A model generated the notes under the pieces. That model worked only from the letters and a program-made list of their open reading frames with translations, was not told where the DNA came from and searched no databases. Positions 5,846-13,232 of a stretch of 16,202 bases of DNA are shown here, one piece after another; the stretch's first letter is position 1; every line of letters starts with the position of its first letter. This stretch comes from Gammaproteobacteria bacterium (GTDB lineage Bacteria; Pseudomonadota; Gammaproteobacteria; Steroidobacterales; Steroidobacteraceae). A program made the translations under genes and the position numbers. The stretch is from contig JAQGOE010000343.1 of NCBI GenBank assembly GCA_028293725.1, positions 1 to 16,202 on the forward strand, written 5' to 3'.

Positions 5846-6499
5846 ATGTCGTTGACCCTCTACGCCCACCCGTTCGCCTCCTATTGTTGGAAGGCATTGA
5901 TCGCCTTGTACGAGAATGCGACACCGTTTACCTATCGATCGGTCGAGGACGCGGCGGGCTGGGCCGAACTCGAGTCGCTCTGGCCCCTCAAGAAGTTTCC
6001 TCTTCTCCGGGACGGCGACGCGGCGATCGTCGAATCCAGCATCATCGTGGAATACCTGATGCGTCGTTATCCCGGAACGGTGCCAATGATACCGGTGAAC
6101 GACGACGCAGCCCTGACGGTGCGCTTCATGGATCGGTTCTTTGACAACTACGTCATGACTCCGATGCAAACGCTGGTCTCAGATCGAATGCGAACGCAGA
6201 CCGAGCGCGATGCCAAAGGCGTCGCCGATGCCAGGAAGATGCTGGATGTTGCATATGGATGGCTCGAAGAACAGCTCACACCGCAAACGTGGGCGGCCGG
6301 TAGCACTTTCTCCCTGGCGGATTGTTCCGCCGCCCCGGCGCTTTTCTATGCGGATTGGGTGCATCCGGTCGGCGATCGATTTCCGGCGGTTCTTGCCTAC
6401 CGCGTCCGGGTTCTTGCCAGGCCTTCTGTCGCCCGTGTTGTTGAAGAGGCGCGTCCATTCCGCAAGCTCTTCCCTCAGGGGGCGCCGGATCGGGACTGA
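5846..6499 (+). CDS. Glutathione S-transferase family protein
   Basis: A 217-residue cytosolic GST-like protein. The N-terminal thioredoxin-like domain (about 1-80) begins LTLYAHPFASYCWK, with S12 and C14 as possible thiol-interacting residues. It contains the LKKFPLLRDG segment with the cis-Pro and the ESSIIVEYL glutathione-binding block at about 63-71. The rest is the helical domain with FSLADCSAAPALF, the usual conserved Asp turn. GSTs conjugate glutathione to electrophiles or act as peroxidases or isomerases; the substrate here is unknown. The ATG has GGGAG upstream and follows the AHSA1 gene by 18 bp, making it the last gene of the arsR operon. It converges on the minus-strand DUF1993 gene with 19 bp between the stops. 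Confidence 0.9.
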   Translation: MSLTLYAHPFASYCWKALIALYENATPFTYRSVEDAAGWAELESLWPLKKFPLLRDGDAAIVESSIIVEYLMRRYPGTVPMIPVNDDAALTVRFMDRFFDNYVMTPMQTLVSDRMRTQTERDAKGVADARKMLDVAYGWLEEQLTPQTWAAGSTFSLADCSAAPALFYADWVHPVGDRFPAVLAYRVRVLARPSVARVVEEARPFRKLFPQGAPDRD

Positions 6500-6518
6500 T
6501 CGACGTCCGACCTGGCGA

Positions 6519-7025
6519 TCAGCTTCTGCCGAGGTAATCCATTTTTCCGAGCTCAACGCCATTGTGCCGCAGAATGTTATAAGCCGTCGTGGTGTGGAAG
6601 AAGAGATTCGGAAGAACGTGATTCATGAGGTACGGCAGGCCTTGCATGCTTTTGGTGCTGCTCCGCGTTTGCCATGTGACAGTTTTATCTTCGGTGCCAT
6701 CGAGCTGCTCAGGTTTGAATGCCTCGAGCTGAGCGATCGTCTTGCGGATGCGTGTGGTGAGTTCCGCAAACGAGCTTTCGTTATTGTCGTACACCGGCAC
6801 TTCTGCGCCTGCGAGACGGGCGGCGCCGCTGTTTGCGGTGTCGGTTGCGAGCTGCACTTGTCTCGTGAACGGAAACATGTCGGGGTACAAGCGGGCGTTC
6901 AGCAATACCGTAGGATCAATCTTGCGCGCTTCCGCCTGGGCTGCGCCCTTCTCGAGTATGGCGACGAGGTTGTTCAGCACACGGATAAACGTGGGGATAG
7001 AGGTCTGATACATGGAGGTCATCAT
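6519..7025 (-). CDS. DUF1993 family protein
   Basis: A 168-residue protein matching the DUF1993 family along its whole length: MYQTSIPTFIRVLNNL at the start, ARLYPDMFPFTRQVQLATD at about 45-63, ARLAG at about 69-73, and the closing LPNLFFHTTTAYNILRHNGVELGK. The family has a four-helix DinB-like shape, and its function has not been established; the conserved histidines near the end suggest metal binding. The start at 7025 has AAGGA placed 6-7 nt upstream on the minus strand, with in-frame ATGs also at 7022 and 7013. It lies 48 bp downstream of the serine hydrolase gene on the same strand, so the two may be co-transcribed. Confidence 0.88.
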   Translation of the reverse strand: MMTSMYQTSIPTFIRVLNNLVAILEKGAAQAEARKIDPTVLLNARLYPDMFPFTRQVQLATDTANSGAARLAGAEVPVYDNNESSFAELTTRIRKTIAQLEAFKPEQLDGTEDKTVTWQTRSSTKSMQGLPYLMNHVLPNLFFHTTTAYNILRHNGVELGKMDYLGRS

Positions 7026-7073
7026 GGGGGGTTCCTTGGGAGTGTCCCCCTATTCTACAGGTCGTACATGCAG

Positions 7074-8528
7074 CTATCGGACCTTTACCGCATGTGGGCC
7101 ACCTCCGATGGTCAGTGCGGTACTTCCGTTCTGTGTCGTAATCTCAATAGAAGTGCCATCGTTCCGAAAGAAGAGCTTGTCGGGAGACTCAGCCAGTAGC
7201 TCGCTCTCGGGCACCTCGGCAGATCTGATGAGTATGCGGCCGCCCTGAGCGACAAGATCGAACTCGCCGGCCCCTCCCGCGTCGATTTTGTAGTGGCCCA
7301 GGAGGCGCGCCGAGTCCGCCTGGGAGAGGCGCACGACGGTCTTCCGTGTTTGCGGGAAGCCACTCCAGCCGTGCTCGCGCGCGATGGTCAGCATCAGGTC
7401 GCGAGCCAGCCGGATGCCATTGTCGGAGTTCGTCAGCACGGCGATACCGGCCCCACCGTCGATGAAAGCGGTCAGACTGGACTGAAACCCGTAGTCGCCG
7501 CCGTTGTGGAAGAAGCGTTTGCCATCGGGCGTGATGAACACTCCGAGTCCGTCGTCGTGCAAGCCGGGGGTGAGCATCGCGTGTGCCATCTGTCGGGAAA
7601 GCAAGCCACCATCGCTCCGATGCATGCTCTCAATCGCTAATGCGAACTTCGCAAGATCGGCAGCAGTGGTCCACAGACCAGCCGCGGCCATTTCGGGGTA
7701 GACGTGCCAATCTTCTGCCACCTTCACACCGGAGCTGCTGTAGCCGGAGGCCGCTCGCGCCCGCCATTTCTCCGGCAGCGGTTGCTCAAAGGTGCTGTTG
7801 TGCATGCCGAGCGGTCCGAGGACAATTTCGTGCATCAAGTCAGGAAACGATCGGCCGGTCACGTCAGTCAGCATCACCTGCATGATGGTGTAGCCGCCGC
7901 CGGAGTAACGCATACTCTGGCCGGGCTCCTTGTCAACGCGAATGGCTTCCGTGTTCCCCTTGCCCTCGAGCACATCGACGGGTGTCGGAACCTTGCCGCT
8001 ACGGGCATAACCGGGGAAGCCCGACACCGTGGTGCCTGCCGTGTGGTTGAGAATGTTCCGCAAGGTGACTTTGTGGGTGGCCGTAAACTGGTTATCGGGG
8101 AGGTGCCAGCTCTTCAACCGATCATTGACATCCCCGTCGAGGTCGAGCGCGCCTTTTTCGGCAAGGTGAAGCGCCGCGAGCGCAGTCACCGCCTTGCTGA
8201 TCGATCCAGCCTCGAACAGCGTCTCCGGAGTAGCCCGTATCCGGCGTTCCTTGTCGGCGTACCCGTACGCTTTTATCCATTCAATACGACCTTCGTCAAA
8301 CACGGCGACGCTGATCCCGGCAACATTGAGCTGCTCCATGCGTTCGGCCAGTGTCACCACTGGAGTCGGCTCACCATCGATCACAAGTGCGGGAACGATT
8401 GACTGCTCGATGGCAGCGATCCGCTGCTCGGTCACACGGTTACCTGCACCACCCGACTGCTGTGCGTGACAAACCACAGCTGCGGCGGCGGCAAGAAAAG
8501 ACAGAGACAGACAAACGACGTATCTCAT
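7074..8528 (-). CDS. Secreted serine hydrolase, beta-lactamase class C/PBP fold
   Basis: A 484-residue exported protein. The start at 8528 is preferred over longer versions because a GGGGAG ribosome site lies 9-10 nt upstream and the first 22 residues form a clean signal peptide (cleavage after CHA). The beta-lactamase-related domain has the nucleophile motif S109-I-S-K112, the second motif Y208-S-G in place of YxN, and HNGG at 341-344 in place of KTG. These variants are common in esterase/peptidase-like members. Residues from about 390 form a small C-terminal beta domain like that often following this fold. Activity may be peptidase, esterase or amidase in the periplasm; beta-lactamase activity is not implied. 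The upstream neighbour is divergent, and the DUF1993 gene follows. Confidence 0.87.
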   Translation of the reverse strand: MRYVVCLSLSFLAAAAAVVCHAQQSGGAGNRVTEQRIAAIEQSIVPALVIDGEPTPVVTLAERMEQLNVAGISVAVFDEGRIEWIKAYGYADKERRIRATPETLFEAGSISKAVTALAALHLAEKGALDLDGDVNDRLKSWHLPDNQFTATHKVTLRNILNHTAGTTVSGFPGYARSGKVPTPVDVLEGKGNTEAIRVDKEPGQSMRYSGGGYTIMQVMLTDVTGRSFPDLMHEIVLGPLGMHNSTFEQPLPEKWRARAASGYSSSGVKVAEDWHVYPEMAAAGLWTTAADLAKFALAIESMHRSDGGLLSRQMAHAMLTPGLHDDGLGVFITPDGKRFFHNGGDYGFQSSLTAFIDGGAGIAVLTNSDNGIRLARDLMLTIAREHGWSGFPQTRKTVVRLSQADSARLLGHYKIDAGGAGEFDLVAQGGRILIRSAEVPESELLAESPDKLFFRNDGTSIEITTQNGSTALTIGGGPHAVKVR

Positions 8529-8738
8529 GAATGCAAGCTCCCCTGGTGTGTCGGCATTCGCTCGGCGGGCACCCGATCTGAACAGGCTTAGCAGTATCCA
8601 GGAAAGCGGACGTTCATGGACGCAACATCTGATCTGCTGCGTGAGCGGCGGCTGCGCGATGGGGAGTCGTTTGGCGGCACGAGCTTGGCGCGAGAGTGGC
8701 AACGCGCGTAACGTCGTCCCCAAGTTCAATCGCCAGCC

Positions 8739-9896
8739 GTGAATATGAACACCGGTGATCTCTCTGCAGTCGACAACGAGGGACGGACCTATCGGATTCT
8801 GACAAGCGCCGACGAGCTCATGTCAATCAGGTCGCAGTGGGATCGCTTATGGGGTGAAGCGGGCGCGGAGTATTTCCTGAGTTTTTCCAGCGTGTGCGAG
8901 AGTTGGAATAGGATTTATCGGCCGCAGGGGGCGGCGCTGCGGTGCGCTGTTGTTTGCGACCACCATCGATTGCTTGGCGTGCTGCCAATGATCTTGCGCC
9001 GGCCCAGATTGTGGAAAATTGCGGGGACCTGCGGCCCGAGGTCGGCGGAGGGCTGTGACATGCTCATTGAGCGGAGCACCGAATCCCACGCGATTGCCTC
9101 CGCGCTTCTAACGAAATTCCTGTTATTGGCGCGTCCGGATTACGTCGACTTCGAATTCGTCCAAGTGGGCTGTGCTCTCGAGAGCGCAATCCAAAGCATT
9201 CCGCGCGTCCATATAATTGAAACCTGGGATAACAACATACCCTATGCCACTCTCCAGGCAGAAAGAGACTGGACGTCTTATACGCGTTCCTTGAGCAAGA
9301 GCTACCAAGCTGACTGTGCGCGGTGCAGTCGACGCCTGAATGAACAAGGAAGGGTGACGTTCGAGGTTGTGCGAGGGATGTACACGCCGTTGATCGATTG
9401 GCTTTTCGAGCACAAGCGAAAATGGTCAGAACGAACGAACAAGCGCGGAGAGTGGGTCTTCTCCAGGTACTACCAGGAATTCTTAAATACCGTATTTTCC
9501 TCAGACCCAAGATTCCTGGTGTTCGCGTTGAGGCTCGATGAAATACCGATCGCGGTAAAACTGATGGCGATCAACACGAACTCGGCGAGCCTCATTATCA
9601 TTGCATTTGATGAAAAGTATAAGCGCTTCTCGCCGGGTAACGTCCTCGACGAGAGCATGATGAGGTATGTCTTCGAGAACTACCGAAGTGCTGACGGAAG
9701 CCACCTCGATATTACTTTTGGCCCGGGCATGGAGAGATTCAAGCTCCACTGGAGCCGTGGGTACGTGCATCCAGCGAGAAGCTATCGGATTGTGACATCG
9801 GGTCGTGCATGGGCGAAGACACGACTGAAGCAAGCCATTGCGAAAGTCTTAACTTCAAACGCCCGCGCTCTAACGCGCTGGGAAAGACATACCTAA
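8739..9896 (+). CDS. BioF2-like/CelD-type GNAT acyltransferase
   Basis: A 385-residue protein of the BioF2-like acetyltransferase group (Acetyltransf_6, also labelled CelD/BcsL). Residues from about 185-335 carry the family pattern: a basic helix at the start of the domain, RVTFEVV, then WLFEHKRKWSER and, towards the end, DITFGPGMERFKLHW. The first half is a divergent GNAT-like lobe, as in other family members. Such proteins are often found with exopolysaccharide or cell-envelope genes and are thought to acylate sugars or amino sugars, but no such neighbours are visible here. The start is GTG 8739 or ATG 8745; neither has a clear ribosome site, and an in-frame stop at 8709-8711 limits the choice. 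The gene looks more AT-rich than its neighbours, so it may have been acquired. Confidence 0.8.
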   Translation: MNMNTGDLSAVDNEGRTYRILTSADELMSIRSQWDRLWGEAGAEYFLSFSSVCESWNRIYRPQGAALRCAVVCDHHRLLGVLPMILRRPRLWKIAGTCGPRSAEGCDMLIERSTESHAIASALLTKFLLLARPDYVDFEFVQVGCALESAIQSIPRVHIIETWDNNIPYATLQAERDWTSYTRSLSKSYQADCARCSRRLNEQGRVTFEVVRGMYTPLIDWLFEHKRKWSERTNKRGEWVFSRYYQEFLNTVFSSDPRFLVFALRLDEIPIAVKLMAINTNSASLIIIAFDEKYKRFSPGNVLDESMMRYVFENYRSADGSHLDITFGPGMERFKLHWSRGYVHPARSYRIVTSGRAWAKTRLKQAIAKVLTSNARALTRWERHT

Positions 9897-9969
9897 GCGC
9901 AAGCTTTGGGGCGACGGTTCAATCTGGTGACTCGAGGCGTGCCCTCGCCGGGAGGCAGCCACAAAAACA

Positions 9970-9998
9970 GAAGGGGCCTCCCAGTGGGAAGCCCCTTC
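9970..9998. terminator. Strong hairpin terminator, best on the minus strand
   Basis: GAAGGGGC (9970-9977) pairs perfectly with GCCCCTTC (9991-9998). After one mismatch, TCCC/GGGA continues the stem to a 3-nt loop. On the minus strand the stem is followed by CTG and then TTTTT (complement of 9963-9967), a good intrinsic terminator about 60 bp after the stop of the Asp-box gene. On the plus strand the following CTTCCTTG is a poor T-tract, so it may only weakly terminate the acetyltransferase gene. Confidence 0.8.
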
Positions 9999-10057
9999 CT
10001 TGTGGTCAACTGACTCTCGACCGGTAGGCGAGGAGCCTTGGACCTCCTCACACGCCG

Positions 10058-11974
10058 TCAGTTTTCCAGCTCGATAGTGGTCGTGAAGACGTCCTGATCG
10101 TTTGCCTTCAGGCCGTTGGGTTCAACTGCTCCGCAGACCTGTGGCGGCACTCCCGGTGCCCCAGTACCAGGACAGAGAAACAGGTTATTGTTCCGAGTAT
10201 CCATCCAAAACGGATGGATCGCATCAAGCGCGGAAAGGCCCACGTAGTCGCCAAAGAAGAGGCTGTTGCCCTGGGCGTCCGGGAACTCGGTCGGCAAAGG
10301 CATCGACGAGGAGGTGGCACGTGTTGATTTGAAGTGAATCCCGTCGAAAGACGAGGAGGCACTGAAGTCAAGCGAGCCGGTCGTATCATCGTTTCCGTAG
10401 CTCCGATCGTAGTAAGCCACCGTCAGCGCCCCCCATCGGGTAAAATCCGCCCATTGCCAGAACGCGTCGGCTACTTTCCGCTGCACGCTGACCACCGGAA
10501 GCGCTCGCGGATCCGTAGTACCGCCGGTGAACGTTGCGCCGCCGTTGGTTGACACGCTCAGCAGAATTTGATTGCTGCAATTCACCTTCGTCCCGGTGAA
10601 AAGATTGATCCCGGTAGACCCGCTGAATCCCGCTGGGGTGCAGCCGGTTCCGGTGGACTCATTTGAGTTCTTGTTGATGTAAGAGCCAACAGTGACAGCA
10701 ACCACATTCGAGTTCTTCGGACTGACCGCACCACTAGGATAGTTCGAGGCCCGGAAGACCGAATTCCGGGCAGCCCCCTTCTCGGGGACACAGGCCCTTC
10801 CTGCGTTCTGACCCGCCTGATAAGTGGCGCAGTCCGGCAGATCGTAATAGTCAGCTACTTTGACCGGTGCGCTGAAGGTCGCCCCGCCATCGGTGGACTT
10901 GGCCAGCAGGATTTGATTGCGGTTGTCGGAGCCGGTGACGGTATTGTTGAAGTTGGCAAACACCACGTACAGCGCGCCGTTGGAACCGGTGAAGGGCTGC
11001 GAGTCCTGATTCTCGTTGCAGGTGCCGTGCGGCGTCCCGGCTCCGAATGTGACTGTACATAGCGACGAGTTCTGGCTGACCAGCACCTGGGGACTGAAGT
11101 GCTCGCCGTAGTCGTTCGAATGACTCTCCCAAATATAGGCGCTGCCATCTGCCGCAAATTCGGTCCAGGTCACGTAGACGCGGTCTCGGAAAGGGCTGCC
11201 CAGGTGGTTGTCCACCGTCATGTACGGTTTGTCCTCAAACGGGGCGCCCGTCGAGTTGCTAGCCTCAACGACAGGCCGGGCGGGGAAGTTCCACGAGGCA
11301 CCGTTGTTCTGTGTGGAACGGAAGACATACACTGCGCTGGACTGGTCGGGATTGTTGGTGGTGCCCGGGCCGCGCATAAAGAGCTGGCACTGAAGATAGG
11401 CGTTACCCTTCGTATCCCACGCGACCGCGGTGTCGCCTCCGCCTTGCCAATACTCGCGCGCGACCCCGCCAAAGGCGTCCCCCCGAGTGAAGCCATTCGG
11501 AGTCGTACTGTCGCTCCAATGCTCGCCGCCGTCTAAGCTGAAGCTGACCCCACAGGTGCCATCGCCCCGGCGGTAATCGTTATACGAAGCCACGAGATGT
11601 TCCCGGCTCATGGGATCCTGGGCGATCGCTGTCTCGTTTTGCGCCTGCCCACGACCTTGCAGATCAGAATCGGAAATGTTCAGACAGTTCTGGTTGACCT
11701 TGACGTTCGACCCGATCGTTTGTTTGCACGAGTCGTTGTCAGCGGGTGTATAGGCGGTCGCGGCCGCGCTCCCCGCTGACAAGAGGTTACCGGTCGCCGC
11801 CGCGGCCTGTTGGACACCGGCGGCCCGGGCCTGCTGTTGATCGAGTTCGAGTGACACGAACCCCGAGAGATGTCGCTTCTGCAGCGGGGTCAGCGCGGAT
11901 TGCGCGAACGCTTGCGGTTGGAAAGCCAAGACACCGACGATGAGGCCGGTGGTTATCCCGTAGCGGATTTTCAT
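10058..11974 (-). CDS. Secreted Asp-box (sialidase-like beta-propeller) protein
   Basis: A 638-residue exported protein of unknown activity. The signal peptide ends after AFA (22-24). Six Asp-box (BNR-like) motifs of the S-x-D/N-x-G-x-x-W/F type are visible: SLDGGEHW (146), STQNNGASW (220), SNDYGEHF (286), STDGGATF (360), STNGGATF (475) and SSFDGIHF (541). This points to a six-bladed propeller as in sialidases. The GDYVGL and HPFWMDTRNN segments near 575-596 are frequent in secreted sialidase-like proteins. I see no clear FRIP motif, so glycosidase activity is unproven; Asp boxes also occur in non-enzymatic or binding proteins. Many Cys residues suggest disulfides. The start has AGGGAG 7 nt upstream. 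A strong terminator follows, so it is probably monocistronic. Confidence 0.82.
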   Translation of the reverse strand: MKIRYGITTGLIVGVLAFQPQAFAQSALTPLQKRHLSGFVSLELDQQQARAAGVQQAAAATGNLLSAGSAAATAYTPADNDSCKQTIGSNVKVNQNCLNISDSDLQGRGQAQNETAIAQDPMSREHLVASYNDYRRGDGTCGVSFSLDGGEHWSDSTTPNGFTRGDAFGGVAREYWQGGGDTAVAWDTKGNAYLQCQLFMRGPGTTNNPDQSSAVYVFRSTQNNGASWNFPARPVVEASNSTGAPFEDKPYMTVDNHLGSPFRDRVYVTWTEFAADGSAYIWESHSNDYGEHFSPQVLVSQNSSLCTVTFGAGTPHGTCNENQDSQPFTGSNGALYVVFANFNNTVTGSDNRNQILLAKSTDGGATFSAPVKVADYYDLPDCATYQAGQNAGRACVPEKGAARNSVFRASNYPSGAVSPKNSNVVAVTVGSYINKNSNESTGTGCTPAGFSGSTGINLFTGTKVNCSNQILLSVSTNGGATFTGGTTDPRALPVVSVQRKVADAFWQWADFTRWGALTVAYYDRSYGNDDTTGSLDFSASSSFDGIHFKSTRATSSSMPLPTEFPDAQGNSLFFGDYVGLSALDAIHPFWMDTRNNNLFLCPGTGAPGVPPQVCGAVEPNGLKANDQDVFTTTIELEN

Positions 11975-12416
11975 TTGATTCTCCCTTCGGGTCGATGAAT
12001 GACTGTTGGGTTGACAGCAATTTAGACCGCGCCGGCCATACCGGATGCGCGTGTTGAGTGATGTGCTAGTAGTTTCCCCTGAAGGCGCGAGTGGCTCGCG
12101 TCAGTTGCGCCCTTGTGCGCGCGACTATAGCCCTCGCGCGGCCATCCAGGCGAGAGTGTTATCCCTCCTTTGTGTCATGCTGCACCGCCAGACCGATGGG
12201 CCATCGCCCAAGAGATGAAGCAGACGCTGGATCGCTCTGACGTGAGCGCGCGCTTCAGCGTTGCAGTATCTGGCGAAAAGTCAGAACGGCTAGGGCGGGA
12301 TCGGGGCTGCGGAATTCCGTATAAATCGAAGCCGCCGCTCGGTCTCGTCATGAACCGACATGGCGAGGATGCGGACCGTCGGCCGAAGGCATTTCAAGAC
12401 GCAGCCACACGTGTAG
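11975..12416. other. Non-coding region upstream of the Asp-box gene
   Basis: This 442-bp stretch must hold the minus-strand promoter of the Asp-box gene at its left end, but I could not pick a convincing -35/-10 pair. It contains a short perfect hairpin, CGCGAG (12086-12091) and CTCGCG (12095-12100), with a 3-nt loop and no T-run. The right end borders the broken S41 peptidase gene; none of the three minus-strand frames below 12417 gives a recognisable continuation of that enzyme. A plus-strand open frame at 12170-12535 looks like a chance ORF. Confidence 0.5.
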
Positions 12417-13096
12417 CTACGGGTTCACGGGCTGCCCGCTCGGCATATTCACGACGAACTGGTGTCCAAGCGGCACGGGTCCTCCGGGGTTCGCGCCACC
12501 ACCGGTCACCTCGCCGACAATCACCGCACGCTTGAGCGCCTGTAGATCGTACGACAGCTCTTCTCCGCCGGAGAAGGTTCCGGGCGACGTGAGGACAAAC
12601 ACGGGCTTGTGCGCACCGTAGGCAAGATCCCCAAGGTTCGTGGTTTTGAACTCAACAACGCGGTTGCCTTCACGCCAGTGGAATGTGTTAACCAGGTAGG
12701 GCTCGCCTTCGCTCAAGTAACTGACGTACAGCGCGACCGTGTTCGGATCGCCACCGCCAGATCGTCAGTCAGCGCGCGGGCGAGCGCGGGTCCCGTCGTG
12801 ATGCTCCTATAGGCGTTGGACTTTTGCTTAGCCCGCACGAGCTCGGCGAGTCTTTTCGCCGTGTCCTCGATCACGTATCTTGATTCGAGTTCACTAGCAA
12901 GCTTGCCTAAGACTTCTTTGCGGATACGTGCATCGATTTCAGTGTCAGATATCAAGCGGGCGGCTGCTGTTGACGGTTGCGGCGACGGTTTTGTCACCGC
13001 CTCAGTCGGCCGACCGACCTGTGGTGCTGCAACGGCCGCACAGAATTGGAGGACGATGGCGGCGGGGATCGAAACTGCGCGCAGATACCGCATCAT
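12417..13096 (-). pseudogene. S41 family (IRBP-like) peptidase, internally deleted, frameshifted and truncated
   Basis: Two minus-strand pieces belong to one former gene. The first begins at ATG 13096, with GGAGG 10 nt upstream, and encodes a signal peptide plus the helical domain that precedes S41 enzymes (ISDTEIDARIRKEVL, then ALTDDLAVA). The second, in another frame, reads from about 12749 as DPNTVALYVSYLSEGEP and continues into the catalytic core. That core includes TSPGTFSGGEELSYDL with the catalytic Ser, and GEVTGGGANPGG. The middle of the protein, by family comparison roughly 100-150 residues, is missing at about 12745-12760, and the frame changes there. The second piece ends in TAG right after MPSGQPVNP, where relatives continue. 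No active enzyme is expected. Confidence 0.8.
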
Positions 13097-13232
13097 GTTG
13101 CCCAAACCTCCGTGTAAGTGTCCTAATTCTACCCCATGTCGCTGAGCCTGATTGCGGCCCGATAGCGATTTCAGCGAAACTCACTGGAACTGGCCGGCCG
13201 GCGCCGGGCCCCGATCGTCATCAGGAGGTTAT

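Noticed and set aside
6210..7199. A 329-codon plus-strand open frame overlapping GST, DUF1993 and the hydrolase end
   Set aside because: It is covered by three recognisable genes in other frames and shows no domain of its own.
8528..8729. An N-terminal extension of the serine hydrolase to 8729
   Set aside because: The extension would place 67 basic residues before a good signal peptide, and the start at 8528 has a proper ribosome site.
12086..12100. A short perfect hairpin (CGCGAG/CTCGCG) as a terminator
   Set aside because: No T-run follows on either strand, and such short GC stems are common by chance here.
12170..12535. A 121-codon plus-strand open frame next to the S41 pseudogene
   Set aside because: Its 3' part is antisense to the S41 fragment, there is no ribosome site, and the composition is Arg-rich without motifs.
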